Below, piece after piece: positions 16,826 through 25,462 of a DNA stretch of 64,000 nucleotides; the stretch's first letter is position 1; the number at the start of each line of letters is the position of its first letter. The translations under genes and the position numbers were made by a program. The notes beneath the pieces are model-generated. The model was given only the letters and a program-made list of their open reading frames with translations. It ran no database searches and was not told where the DNA came from. Location of the stretch: contig CP107199.1 of NCBI GenBank assembly GCA_025758065.1, forward strand, positions 3,073,501-3,137,500, given 5' to 3'. This DNA comes from Lachnospiraceae bacterium (GTDB lineage Bacteria; Bacillota; Clostridia; Lachnospirales; Lachnospiraceae).

Positions 16826-17530
16826 ATGAAACGTACAAAAGCAGAACAGATAAAGCGATATTTTATCTTTTTAGTGGGCTTGTTTGTAAACTCTCTGGGC
16901 GTCAGCCTGATTACAAAAGGGAATCTGGGAACTTCCCCTATTTCTTCTATTCCGTATGTACTAAGTCTGAATTTTCCGTTCTCACTGGGAAATTTCACTA
17001 TTGTGTTCAGTCTGCTTCTGATCTTCCTCCAATTTTTGCTGCTGGGAAAGAATTTTAAGGCAGAACATTTATTGCAGATACCTGTATCCATGGTATTTGG
17101 TTATTTTATTGATGCATCTATGATCTTACTTGGTTTTGTACATCCGGCTGATTATCTGGCAAAGGTAGCTGGACTTTTGATCGGCTGTCTGATCCTTGGC
17201 AGCGGTGTTTATATGGAAGTTCTGGCAGATGTAGTTATGCTTCCAGGAGAGTCTTTTGTAAGAGCCGTGGTATTTTGTATTCATTCTGAGTTTGGTTTTA
17301 CCAAGGTCTGTTTTGATGTTTCCATGGCGGTGATCGCAGCTGCTCTTTCTGTTCTTCTTTCCGGCCATTTAGAAGGTGTACGTGAGGGTACCATTGTAGC
17401 AGCTGTTTTAGTGGGATTTATTGCAAGAAGTATTGGAAAACATCTTTCTTTCCTCCCTGTGCTTATTTATGGAGATGATAAAGAGGAAGAAGAGAAGATC
17501 GAAGAAGAATTAAAAGACGTTGTTGAATAG
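16826..17530 (+). CDS. YczE/DUF6198-type integral membrane protein
   Basis: A 234-residue membrane protein with about five hydrophobic helices and a charged, Glu/Lys-rich C-terminal tail. Conserved family marks are SLGVSLITKGNLGTSPISS near the N-terminus and EVLADVVMLPGESFVRA around residue 132. A paralogue with the same marks lies on the opposite strand at 22356-22997. The function is unknown; transport is plausible. Its promoter carries the PadR-type operator, so an inducing compound sensed by the neighbouring PadR may control it. Confidence 0.75.
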   Translation: MKRTKAEQIKRYFIFLVGLFVNSLGVSLITKGNLGTSPISSIPYVLSLNFPFSLGNFTIVFSLLLIFLQFLLLGKNFKAEHLLQIPVSMVFGYFIDASMILLGFVHPADYLAKVAGLLIGCLILGSGVYMEVLADVVMLPGESFVRAVVFCIHSEFGFTKVCFDVSMAVIAAALSVLLSGHLEGVREGTIVAAVLVGFIARSIGKHLSFLPVLIYGDDKEEEEKIEEELKDVVE

Positions 17531-17597
17531 ACGATCCGCCTGCGACAGAAGGCAGCCAGGCGTACCAGCGCGGGTTGGTGAATACGTTATCAATATG

Positions 17598-17804
17598 ATG
17601 ATACCAGGGTCAAAAGGTCATAAATCCGATGCAAGCTTGCTTGCAGGAGGATTTTTGAACTTGGGACCCGCCAAAAACATGAGTAAGGAGCCATTTTTTG
17701 AAGAAAAATGAGCGGATTACGAATGTTTTTAGAATTGCGGGAGTGCAAAGCACGTAGCAATTCGGTATCAGAGGGGTCAAAATACCTTTTGACCCCAACA
17801 TCAT
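17598..17804. repeat. 207-bp palindromic element (family C)
   Basis: The ends are imperfect inverted repeats: ATGATACCAGGGTCAAAAGG at the left, ACCTTTTGACCCCAACATCAT-type sequence (17784-17804) at the right. Internal stems include TGCAAGC/GCTTGCA (near 17632) and GAATTGC-ggga-GTGC-aaa-GCAC-gta-GCAATTC (17732-17763), the same layout as a stem in the adjacent 216-bp element. Frames across it on either strand look incidental. It directly abuts the next element. Confidence 0.65.
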
Positions 17805-18020
17805 ATGATGTAAGTGTCAAAAGTATAAATTGCGTTTGTGCTCGCACAAATAAGCAATTTATACTTATTGACACGCCGAACACCGAAAACGAAATAAAAT
17901 GGTGTGAACACGCCATTTTATGGGAGTTTGAGGTGTTCGAGGATTGCGGGAATTGCATAGCAATGGAGCAATCCGGTTACATCAGTGAGTGGCAAAATTT
18001 ACTTTTGACACTCACATCAT
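17805..18020. repeat. 216-bp palindromic element, copy A (family A)
   Basis: Terminal inverted repeats ATGATGTAAGTGTCAAAA (17805-17822) and TTTTGACACTCACATCAT (18003-18020), one mismatch. Inside are nested stems: GTATAAATTGC/GCAATTTATAC, TTGTGC/GCACAA, ATAAAATGG/CCATTTTAT, CGAACACC/GGTGTTCG, and ATTGC/GCAAT pairs. A second copy at 28462-28677 has the same length and differs at one base (17823 G versus A). No protein is encoded; it is a MITE-like element or a mobile structured RNA. It ends 24 nt before the next gene and so forms its upstream region. Confidence 0.85.
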
Positions 18021-18044
18021 CAATATAAAGGAGAGAAAAATATT

Positions 18045-19991
18045 ATGACACACAAATTTCCACATCTTTGCAGTCCTATTACCATTGCAGGGCGCACCTT
18101 TTCCAACCGTATGTTTTCAGCACCTATGGGTGGAACAGATATTTCCAATGACGGCTGTATCGGTCCCAAATCTACAGCCTTTTACGAGCTTCGTGCAAAA
18201 GGCGGCGCAGCAGCAGTAACAGTCAGCGAATGTATGGTACATCCGGAAACAGACGGCTCCCATGCCTATCATCTGGATACAGCGATTCTAAATTCCTTGG
18301 CAGCGGCCACTTATACAGCAGATGCCATTTCCCGCCACGGGGCAGCAGCCAGTCTGGAGTTGTCCCATTCCGGTATGTATGCAGGAACTTATATGACTGA
18401 TAAATCAAGACAGCATGAAATGTGCCAGTGGGGGGCTTCTGATACTGTGCGTGCAGATGGCGTAAAGGTAAAGGCTTTAAGCAAAGCACAGATTAAAGAT
18501 ATTGTTGCTTCTTATGGTAAAGTGGCAGGCCTTGCAAAACGTGCAGGCTTTGAGATGATCCTGGTCCACGGTGGACATGGGTGGCTGATCAACCAGTTTT
18601 TATCCCCATATTTTAACCACAGAACTGATGAATACGGAGGTTGTCTGGAAAACCGCTGTCGTCTGGCAAGTGAGATCTTAGATGCAGTCCGTGAGGCTGT
18701 AGGTCCTGCATTTCCTATTGAATTCCGCTTAAGCGGGTCTGAATTGTTTGAAGGCGGCTATGACCTGGAAGAAGGTATACGCATTGCTATGCAGCTGGAA
18801 TCAAAGATCGATCTGCTCCATGTATCTGCCGGTACTTACCAGAGGGGCTTTGGCGATACCCATCCTTCTATGTTTAAGGAGCATGGCTGTAACGTACATC
18901 TGGCAGCTGAGATCAAAAAGCACGTATCCATTCCGGTTGCCACATTGGGCGGTTTAAATGACCCGGAACAGATGGAAGAGATCATCGCTTCCGGCAAGGC
19001 AGATGTAGTTTATATGGCCCGTGCACTTCTGGCAGATCCATTCCTTCCAAGAAAGGTCATGGAAAACAGGGATGAGGATATTGTCCGTTGTCTGCGCTGC
19101 TTTACCTGTATGGCAGAACGTGCAGCTACTTCAACCAGAAGGTGTACTGTAAACCCTCTGATCGGAAGAGAGCTGGAAGGGGATGAAATACAGCCTGCGC
19201 CGGTGAAAAAGAAAGTCCTGGTAGCCGGAGGAGGGCCGGGAGGTCTGTATGCAGCCTGGACAGCAGCCAGAAGGGGGCATCAGGTCATCTTATGTGAAAA
19301 AGAAGAGGAACTGGGCGGAATTTTAAAGAGCGAGATCGCCATTCCCTTTAAAAAAGAAATGTACCAGCTTACAGAGACCTATGCACGTTTCGCAAGGCAG
19401 AGCGGTGTAGAGATACGTTTAGGATGTGAAGTTACTGCTGAATATGTTGAAAAAGAAGCACCAGATGCTCTGATCATTGCTGTTGGTTCTAAGCCGCTGG
19501 TTCCACCGATCCCTGGAATTAAGGACAAAAACGTGATCCTTGTTAATGAGCTATACAAAAACCAGGACCGCGTGGCAGATGAAGTTGCTGTTATGGGTGG
19601 TGGTCTGGCCGGTTGTGAATGTGCCATCCATTTAGGCATGGAAGGAAAAGAAGTACACCTGATCGAAATGCGGGATGAGCTGGCTGTAGATGCCAATGTG
19701 CGTCATCGTCCGCTGCTGTTAAAAGAAATTGAGAAATATGTTCATGTCCATACCGGATGCAAGGTAGAAGAAGTGACAGTTGAAGGAGTACGCTGTAAAG
19801 ATAAAGAGGGCAAAGAGCTGCTGATCAGCGGTAAGACAGTGATCTGTGCTCTTGGACAGAGAAGCAGAACGGATGTTGTGGAAGCTCTCAGAAATGGTGC
19901 GCCCTTTGTCCGTGTTATTGGGGACGCAAGAAAGGTTTCTACCATTACAAATGCAGTTTATCAGGGATACCATGCAGCTTTAGATATTTAA
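18045..19991 (+). CDS. Old-yellow-enzyme/2,4-dienoyl-CoA reductase-type flavoprotein
   Basis: A 648-residue NADH:flavin oxidoreductase. The N-terminal 360 residues form an OYE TIM barrel (NRMFSAPMGG, ILVHGGHGWLINQFLSPYFN, RTDEYGGCLENR). A 4Fe-4S cluster motif follows (CLRCFTC, then RRCTVNP around residue 364), and the C-terminal part has dinucleotide-binding GGGPGGLYAAW and GGGLAGCECA. The architecture is that of FadH, BaiCD/BaiH and enoate reductases, which reduce C=C bonds of enoyl or enone substrates. The substrate is unknown. Next to oleate hydratase, it suggests unsaturated lipid or steroid transformation. Confidence 0.88.
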   Translation: MTHKFPHLCSPITIAGRTFSNRMFSAPMGGTDISNDGCIGPKSTAFYELRAKGGAAAVTVSECMVHPETDGSHAYHLDTAILNSLAAATYTADAISRHGAAASLELSHSGMYAGTYMTDKSRQHEMCQWGASDTVRADGVKVKALSKAQIKDIVASYGKVAGLAKRAGFEMILVHGGHGWLINQFLSPYFNHRTDEYGGCLENRCRLASEILDAVREAVGPAFPIEFRLSGSELFEGGYDLEEGIRIAMQLESKIDLLHVSAGTYQRGFGDTHPSMFKEHGCNVHLAAEIKKHVSIPVATLGGLNDPEQMEEIIASGKADVVYMARALLADPFLPRKVMENRDEDIVRCLRCFTCMAERAATSTRRCTVNPLIGRELEGDEIQPAPVKKKVLVAGGGPGGLYAAWTAARRGHQVILCEKEEELGGILKSEIAIPFKKEMYQLTETYARFARQSGVEIRLGCEVTAEYVEKEAPDALIIAVGSKPLVPPIPGIKDKNVILVNELYKNQDRVADEVAVMGGGLAGCECAIHLGMEGKEVHLIEMRDELAVDANVRHRPLLLKEIEKYVHVHTGCKVEEVTVEGVRCKDKEGKELLISGKTVICALGQRSRTDVVEALRNGAPFVRVIGDARKVSTITNAVYQGYHAALDI

Positions 19992-20113
19992 CCGTCATGT
20001 CTGAACTGTAACATTTAGCAAAATGCTGTGCTGCAGCTATTTGATCATGAGGAAACAGTATAACGAATCGTGAATATCCTTTGGCAATCGTATAAAGTTT
20101 TATATTTTGGAAA

Positions 20114-20165
20114 AAATACTCTCAGTCATTACAGGAGAATAAGCCTGTGGCTGAGAGTATTTTTA
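20114..20165. terminator. Terminator after the flavoprotein gene
   Basis: AAAATACTCTCAG pairs with CTGAGAGTATTTTT around a 25-nt loop. The rest of 19992-20366 holds a possible promoter (TTGACA 20218-20223, TATAAT 20239-20244, short 15-bp spacer) and an AT-rich leader of about 115 nt with no gene. Confidence 0.75.
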
Positions 20166-20366
20166 ATGGTGTATTCATTCATATGTATGGTGATTGTCCG
20201 TTCTTTTATGTGTATTATTGACATTTTGCCCAAAAAGTTATAATATCAATATGCATATGTAGTAAACAATACTATATATTAAGGCAATACGTAACGAGAA
20301 TAATAGTAATGATAAAAACATTGATATTCAAAATATGAAAACAGGATGAGAAAGGAAGGTTTATCA

Positions 20367-22316
20367 ATGAACAAGAAAGTTTTGCGTGCAGGAGCAGTAT
20401 CTGCAGTGGCAGCCGGCGTTGGAGCAGCTGCGGTTATGGCTGGAAAGCGCCGCAGCAAAAAAGAAGAGACAAACAGCGATTATCGTAATACGGAACTTGG
20501 CAAGTTTGCAAAAAACAGCAAGGGAATTTACTATACTAATGGTAACTATGAAGCCTTTGCAAGACCGGAAAAACCGGAAGGAATCGAAGAAAAGAGTGCT
20601 TATTTAGTAGGAAGCGGCCTGGCAGCGCTGGCAGCAGCCTGCTTTTTAGTAAGAGATGCCCAGATGCCTGGAAAGAATATCCATATTTTAGAGGCAATGG
20701 ATGTAGCTGGCGGTGCCTGCGATGGTATTGATGACCCTACAAGGGGCTACGTAATGCGTGGCGGACGTGAGATGGAAGATCATTTCGAGTGTTTATGGGA
20801 TCTGTTCCGCAGTATTCCTTCACTGGAGGTACCAAATGCATCTGTCCTGGATGAATATTACTGGTTAAATAAACATGATCCAAACTATTCCCTGTGCCGT
20901 GCTACTGAAAAAAGAGGCGAAGATGCCCATACTGACGGCAAGTTCCGTTTAAGCCAGAAAGGCAGTATGGAGATCATGAAGCTGTTTTTTACAAGGGATG
21001 AGGACCTGTATGACAAGTCCATTGAAGATTTCTTTGATGATGAAGTATTTGGTTCTGATTTCTGGCTGTACTGGCGCACCATGTTTGCTTTTGAAAACTG
21101 GCACAGTGCTCTGGAAATGAAGCGTTATTTCCAGCGTTTTATCCACCATATTGGCGGACTGCCAGATTTCTCTGCTTTGAAATTTACCCGGTACAATCAG
21201 TACGAATCCCTGATCCTTCCAATGCAGAAGTATCTGGAAGCAGCAGGTGTACAGATCCAGTTTGGCACCAGCGTTACCAATGTCCGTTTTGACATTGAAG
21301 GCGAAAAGAAGACTGCCAAAGCTATTGAATATATAAAAGACGGTGGAAAAGGCGAGATCACACTTACTGAAAATGATCTGGTATTTATAACAAATGGAAG
21401 CTGTACAGAAGGTACCATTTATGGGGATCAGGATCATGCACCTGTTGGGGATGCAGAGGTACGCACCAGTGGCTGCTGGAGCCTGTGGAAGAACATTGCA
21501 GCCCAGGATGGATCTTTTGGACATCCGGAAAAGTTCTGCTCTAATATTGCTAAGACCAATTGGGAATCTGCAACTGTTACAACTTCTGATGAAAAGATCA
21601 TTTCCTATATCCAGAAGATCTGTAAGAGAGACCCAAGAACCGGAAAGGTAGTTACCGGAGGTATCGTAAGCTGTAGAGACTCCAGCTGGCTGTTAAGCTG
21701 GACGATTAACCGCCAGGGACAGTTTAAGGCTCAGAAGAAGGATGAGATCTGTGTATGGGTATACAGCCTGTTTACTGATGTACCAGGCGATTATATTAAA
21801 AAGCCGATGAAAGAGTGCAATGGTAAAGAGATCACAGCAGAATGGCTGTATCATCTGGGCATCCCTGCAGAGGAGATCGATGACCTGGCAGCAAACCATG
21901 CAAACTGTACTCCGACTATGATGCCATATATCACTGCTTTCTTTATGCCAAGAAGTGCAGGAGACAGACCGGATGTTATCCCGGATGGCTGCGTAAACGC
22001 TGCATTCTTAGGCCAGTTTGCTGAAACACCAAGAGATACTATTTTCACCACTGAGTACTCCGTGCGTACTGCTATGGAAGCTGTATACGGACTTTGCGGC
22101 GTAGACCGTGGCGTTCCTGAGGTCTGGGGAAGCGTATATGATGTGAGGGATCTGTTAGACAGTACTGTAAAGCTGATGGACGGAAAATCCCCACTGGAAA
22201 TGAAACTGCCTCTGCCATTAGAGCTGTTAAAGAAGCCGCTTCTTAGAAAGATTGATAAAACAGTAGTTGGGAAACTGTTAAGAGACCACAATGTGATCAA
22301 AGACTGGATGTTATGA
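20367..22316 (+). CDS. ohyA: Oleate hydratase, with N-terminal membrane anchor
   Basis: A 649-residue FAD-dependent oleate hydratase (myosin-cross-reactive antigen family), adding water to cis-9 double bonds of unsaturated fatty acids to give 10-hydroxy acids; often a detoxification of host or dietary oleate. Signatures are YLVGSGLAALAAACFLVRDA, LEAMDVAGGACDG, RGGREMEDHFECLWDLF and FTTEYSVRTAMEAVYGL. Unlike many homologues it begins with a hydrophobic segment (residues 4-26) followed by GKRRSKK, suggesting membrane attachment. ATG 20367 follows AAAGGAAGG. Confidence 0.92.
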   Translation: MNKKVLRAGAVSAVAAGVGAAAVMAGKRRSKKEETNSDYRNTELGKFAKNSKGIYYTNGNYEAFARPEKPEGIEEKSAYLVGSGLAALAAACFLVRDAQMPGKNIHILEAMDVAGGACDGIDDPTRGYVMRGGREMEDHFECLWDLFRSIPSLEVPNASVLDEYYWLNKHDPNYSLCRATEKRGEDAHTDGKFRLSQKGSMEIMKLFFTRDEDLYDKSIEDFFDDEVFGSDFWLYWRTMFAFENWHSALEMKRYFQRFIHHIGGLPDFSALKFTRYNQYESLILPMQKYLEAAGVQIQFGTSVTNVRFDIEGEKKTAKAIEYIKDGGKGEITLTENDLVFITNGSCTEGTIYGDQDHAPVGDAEVRTSGCWSLWKNIAAQDGSFGHPEKFCSNIAKTNWESATVTTSDEKIISYIQKICKRDPRTGKVVTGGIVSCRDSSWLLSWTINRQGQFKAQKKDEICVWVYSLFTDVPGDYIKKPMKECNGKEITAEWLYHLGIPAEEIDDLAANHANCTPTMMPYITAFFMPRSAGDRPDVIPDGCVNAAFLGQFAETPRDTIFTTEYSVRTAMEAVYGLCGVDRGVPEVWGSVYDVRDLLDSTVKLMDGKSPLEMKLPLPLELLKKPLLRKIDKTVVGKLLRDHNVIKDWML

Positions 22317-22324
22317 TTTAAAAA

Positions 22325-22356
22325 TACCCCCGTCAGCTGGCGGGGGTTATATTTTT
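22325..22356. terminator. Bidirectional terminator between convergent genes
   Basis: ACCCCCG-tcagctg-CGGGGGT stem followed by a T-rich run on the plus strand; the complement offers a weaker U-run for the minus-strand gene ending at 22356. Confidence 0.85.
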
Positions 22357-22997
22357 TATGCGATTGCATTTGATAGCGGTTTTTCAATATACCGTCGCCA
22401 CTGCTTAACCATTTGGCCCACTACCAGGGCATTGATCAGTGTTCCTTCCCGCACCCCGTTTAACTTGTGGAAGCAGATCAAAGCTAAGATCATTGCCAGA
22501 ATGGTAAGAGTGCTGTCAAAACCAACTTTTACATTTCCAAATATAAAACCGGTCTTTTTAGCAAAGGCACGTACAAATGCCTCTGCAGGAAGCATGATCA
22601 CATCTGCGATCACTTCAAAGCTGATCCCAAGGGACATGATGATACATCCGATGACCAGGTAAACAAAGGAATCACCCCATGGGCCGCCGAAACGGGTAGG
22701 AATGATGGCCATGGCCTTGTCGATGCAGAAACTGAAAAAGAAAGTGATAGGGATCTGTAAAGCCTGTTCTATACTGAACCGTTTTCTTAAAATAGCCTCA
22801 CAGATCAGAAATATCATATTAAACAGAAAGGTAAAAAATCCCATAGATACAGGTATTACTAGGCTGAGCACAAAAGGAAGTCCGGAAACCGGCGAGGTTC
22901 CAAGTCCCGCACGGGTGATAAAGGCGATTCCTGTTGCACATAAGATAACTCCGGCCAGAAATAGACCATAACGCTTACAGACTGATTGAAACGACAT
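22356..22997 (-). CDS. YczE/DUF6198-type integral membrane protein (paralogue)
   Basis: A 213-residue membrane protein clearly related to the one at 16826-17530: both have the ITRAGLGTSPVSG / ITKGNLGTSPISS motif, a LQIP motif, E(V)IADVIMLPAEAFVRA and a GVREGT motif in the last third. Hydrophobic helices cover most of the chain. Unknown function. The two paralogues flank the flavoprotein and oleate hydratase genes. No PadR-type site was seen upstream of this copy. Confidence 0.75.
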   Translation of the reverse strand: MSFQSVCKRYGLFLAGVILCATGIAFITRAGLGTSPVSGLPFVLSLVIPVSMGFFTFLFNMIFLICEAILRKRFSIEQALQIPITFFFSFCIDKAMAIIPTRFGGPWGDSFVYLVIGCIIMSLGISFEVIADVIMLPAEAFVRAFAKKTGFIFGNVKVGFDSTLTILAMILALICFHKLNGVREGTLINALVVGQMVKQWRRYIEKPLSNAIA

Positions 22998-23194
22998 AAT
23001 AAAATCTCCTGTTCTTTCACATATATTTTATTTTCCCAGATCATGTGGTCTATAATCCCCGATTTCGTGTTAAAAAATAGGCACACATGACAAAATAGTA
23101 CAAAAATATTTTTGCTAACCTAAAATATTTTGTATATAGTGTAAAACAAAAATGCGAAAAATTCAATACTAATCTGTAAGTTATTGATAAAAAA

Positions 23195-23223
23195 TTGACT
23201 TTCTTTGTATTTACTGGTACTCT
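23195..23223 (+). promoter_or_regulatory. Probable promoter of the EamA transporter
   Basis: TTGACT (23195-23200), 17-bp spacer, TACTCT (23218-23223); the -10 is weak. Confidence 0.45.
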
Positions 23224-23256
23224 TATTAAGATAAAAAACAGAAGATAGGGGAAAAT

Positions 23257-24210
23257 ATGAATACACAACAAAATAACAGCAAACTGACACAGCTTCCTGT
23301 AGTAATGTTTTTGGCAGGTATCTGCTGTTTCTTATGGGGAAGTGCTACACCAGCTATTAAAACAGGATATCAGTTATTCCAGATCCAGTCCTCAGATGCT
23401 ATGTCCATTATTTTATTTGCAGGAATGCGATTCGTACTGGCCGGCTTTCTGGTAATACTGTTCCACAGTATCCAGGAACGTCACTGGATCATGCCGGAAC
23501 CCGGTTCAGGAAAAGCTATTGTATCCCTTTGTTTAAACCAGACGGTTCTTCAGTATTATTTCTTTTATACAGGACTGGCTCATGCAAGTGGAGTACACGG
23601 TGCCATTATCACAGGAGGAAATGTTTTTATCTCTATATTAGTGGCAAGCCTGATCTTCAGGTATGAAAAACTGACAGCCAGAAAAATGATCGGCTGTGCC
23701 TTTGGATTTGCAGGTATTGTTATTATGAACCTGTCCGGTCAGAAAGGAAACATGTTTGAAGTATCCTTGCTTGGTGAAGGTTTCGTTCTGTTTGCCCAGG
23801 TCTTTTATGCTACTTCCAGTGCACTTTTGAAAAAGTACGGAAACAAACACGATGTAGTTACCTTAAGCGGTTATCAGTTTATGTTAGGCGGTCTGATCCT
23901 GATGATCATTGGCCTGGCAGGCGGCGGAAGGGTACAGGTCAGCGGAAATTACCTGGCGTACATTTTATTGCTGTATATGGCATTTATCTCCGCAGTTGCC
24001 TATACACTCTGGGGCGTACTGTTAAAATACAATCCGGTCAGCCGTGTTACTGTATTTGGTTTCATGAACCCAGTGTTTGGTGTACTTTTATCTGCTCTGG
24101 TACTGGGGGAGACTGCGCAGGCATTTTCTGTAAACAGCCTTGTGGCACTGATCCTGGTATGTATAGGAATTTATATAGTAAATAGCGTAAAAGTATTAAA
24201 AGAAGCATAA
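23257..24210 (+). CDS. EamA/DMT family transporter
   Basis: A 317-residue drug/metabolite transporter with ten predicted membrane helices in two EamA repeats (first near residues 12-150, second near 165-310). Typical marks are FLWGSATPAIKTGY in helix 1, ALVLGE in the second repeat and NPVFGVLLSAL near the end. Such proteins export small metabolites such as amino acids; the substrate is not inferable. It stands alone with its own promoter, between oleate hydratase and the chaperone gene. Confidence 0.88.
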   Translation: MNTQQNNSKLTQLPVVMFLAGICCFLWGSATPAIKTGYQLFQIQSSDAMSIILFAGMRFVLAGFLVILFHSIQERHWIMPEPGSGKAIVSLCLNQTVLQYYFFYTGLAHASGVHGAIITGGNVFISILVASLIFRYEKLTARKMIGCAFGFAGIVIMNLSGQKGNMFEVSLLGEGFVLFAQVFYATSSALLKKYGNKHDVVTLSGYQFMLGGLILMIIGLAGGGRVQVSGNYLAYILLLYMAFISAVAYTLWGVLLKYNPVSRVTVFGFMNPVFGVLLSALVLGETAQAFSVNSLVALILVCIGIYIVNSVKVLKEA

Positions 24211-24230
24211 ATAAAGAAATAGTTCCCTCC

Positions 24231-24259
24231 TTGACAACGAATGGTATATGTGTTATACA
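24231..24259 (+). promoter_or_regulatory. Sigma-A promoter of the DnaJ-like gene
   Basis: TTGACA (24231-24236), 17-bp spacer, TATACA (24254-24259) with extended -10 TG. No CIRCE or CtsR-like operator was seen. Confidence 0.75.
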
Positions 24260-24332
24260 TAATATAGAACAGATAAAATAAAAATAGTAAAGAAATAATG
24301 TAACACATATAGATATAGAAAGGATGAGAACG

Positions 24333-25400
24333 ATGTCACAACAGAAAAGAGATTACTACGAAGTTCTTGGAATAGATAAAACTGCAGACCCGGCAACTAT
24401 CAAGAAGGCTTATCGTAAGCTGGCAAAGAAATACCATCCTGACAGCAATGTTGGAAATGCTGCGGCTGATGAGAAATTTAAGGAAGTAAATGAAGCTTAT
24501 GATATTTTAAGCGATCCTGAGAAAAAGAAGTTATATGACCAGTTCGGCCATGCAGCTTTTGATGGTACTGGCGCAGCTGGAGCCGGATTTGACGGGGCAA
24601 ACGGCGGATTTGGCACAAATGGTCATTTCAGTGGCGGTTTTGGCGGCTTCTCTGATGCAGGCGGTTTTCATGGTTTTGGTGGTTCCGGAACCCATACCTA
24701 CCACTTTGAAGGCGGTGAAGGGGATGATATTTTCGGAGATATCTTCGAAAATATGTTCGGCGGCGGAAAGAAGAGCAGCTTCCATCAGGGTGCCAGTGGA
24801 TTTAATGGTTTCCACCGTTATTCCGGCGGTTTTGGCGCAGATGCAGCCAGTGAAAAAGGCAGTGATGCACAGGCAGAGATCAATCTAAGCTTTGATGATG
24901 CAGCTTTTGGTGTGGACCGTGTGATCACGCTGTCCGGCACAGATGGAAGCCGGCAGAATCTTCAGATCCATATCCCGGCAGGTATCGGCGATGGACAGAG
25001 CATCCGCTTAAAAGGCAAGGGAAATCTCGGTATGGGATCCGGTGAAGCAGGAGATCTGCTCTTAAAAGTCCATGTAGGAACCCGTCCTGGATATGAGAGA
25101 AAAGGAATGGATGTGTATACAAGCACAGAAGTGCCTTTTATGACTGCAGTTTTAGGCGGGGAGATCATTGTACCTACATTGTACGGCAATGTTTCCTGCA
25201 AGATCAAAGAAGGAACACGATGTGGTTCAAAGATCCGTCTTGCCGGCAGAGGTATTGTTTCTATGAAAGATCCAAAGATCAAAGGCGACCAGTATGTGAC
25301 TATCCAGATCGCTGTTCCACAGAACCTGACTGAAGATGCAAAGAGAAAATTAAAAGAATTTACGGATGCCTGTAAAACCAGCAGCAGACATGCCGCATAA
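24333..25400 (+). CDS. DnaJ-like co-chaperone lacking the zinc finger (CbpA type)
   Basis: A 355-residue class II J-domain protein. The J domain occupies residues 4-72 with the HPD triad in KKYHPDSN and ends KKKLYDQFGHAAF. A Gly/Phe/His-rich linker follows (about 75-175), then the C-terminal substrate-binding domains (DRVITLSGTDGSRQNLQIHI, RPGYERKGMDVYTSTEVPF). The CxxCxGxG zinc repeats of DnaJ are absent. It should stimulate DnaK ATPase and deliver substrates. ATG 24333 is better spaced from AGAAAGG than the in-frame ATG at 24324. Confidence 0.9.
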   Translation: MSQQKRDYYEVLGIDKTADPATIKKAYRKLAKKYHPDSNVGNAAADEKFKEVNEAYDILSDPEKKKLYDQFGHAAFDGTGAAGAGFDGANGGFGTNGHFSGGFGGFSDAGGFHGFGGSGTHTYHFEGGEGDDIFGDIFENMFGGGKKSSFHQGASGFNGFHRYSGGFGADAASEKGSDAQAEINLSFDDAAFGVDRVITLSGTDGSRQNLQIHIPAGIGDGQSIRLKGKGNLGMGSGEAGDLLLKVHVGTRPGYERKGMDVYTSTEVPFMTAVLGGEIIVPTLYGNVSCKIKEGTRCGSKIRLAGRGIVSMKDPKIKGDQYVTIQIAVPQNLTEDAKRKLKEFTDACKTSSRHAA

Positions 25401-25462
25401 CTGACTGACAGTTATAAATCCGCGGTTAATGCGGATATCCCATAAAAATTGTGAGGTACCTT

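Noticed and set aside
17590..18028. Overlapping reading frames of about 60-120 codons on both strands across the palindromic elements
   Set aside because: They read through inverted repeats, share mirror-image peptides between strands and have no ribosome binding sites; the repeat structure explains them.
25410..25440. ATCCGC/GCGGAT hairpin between the DnaJ-like gene and GH3 as a terminator
   Set aside because: The stem is only six base pairs and no T-run follows.
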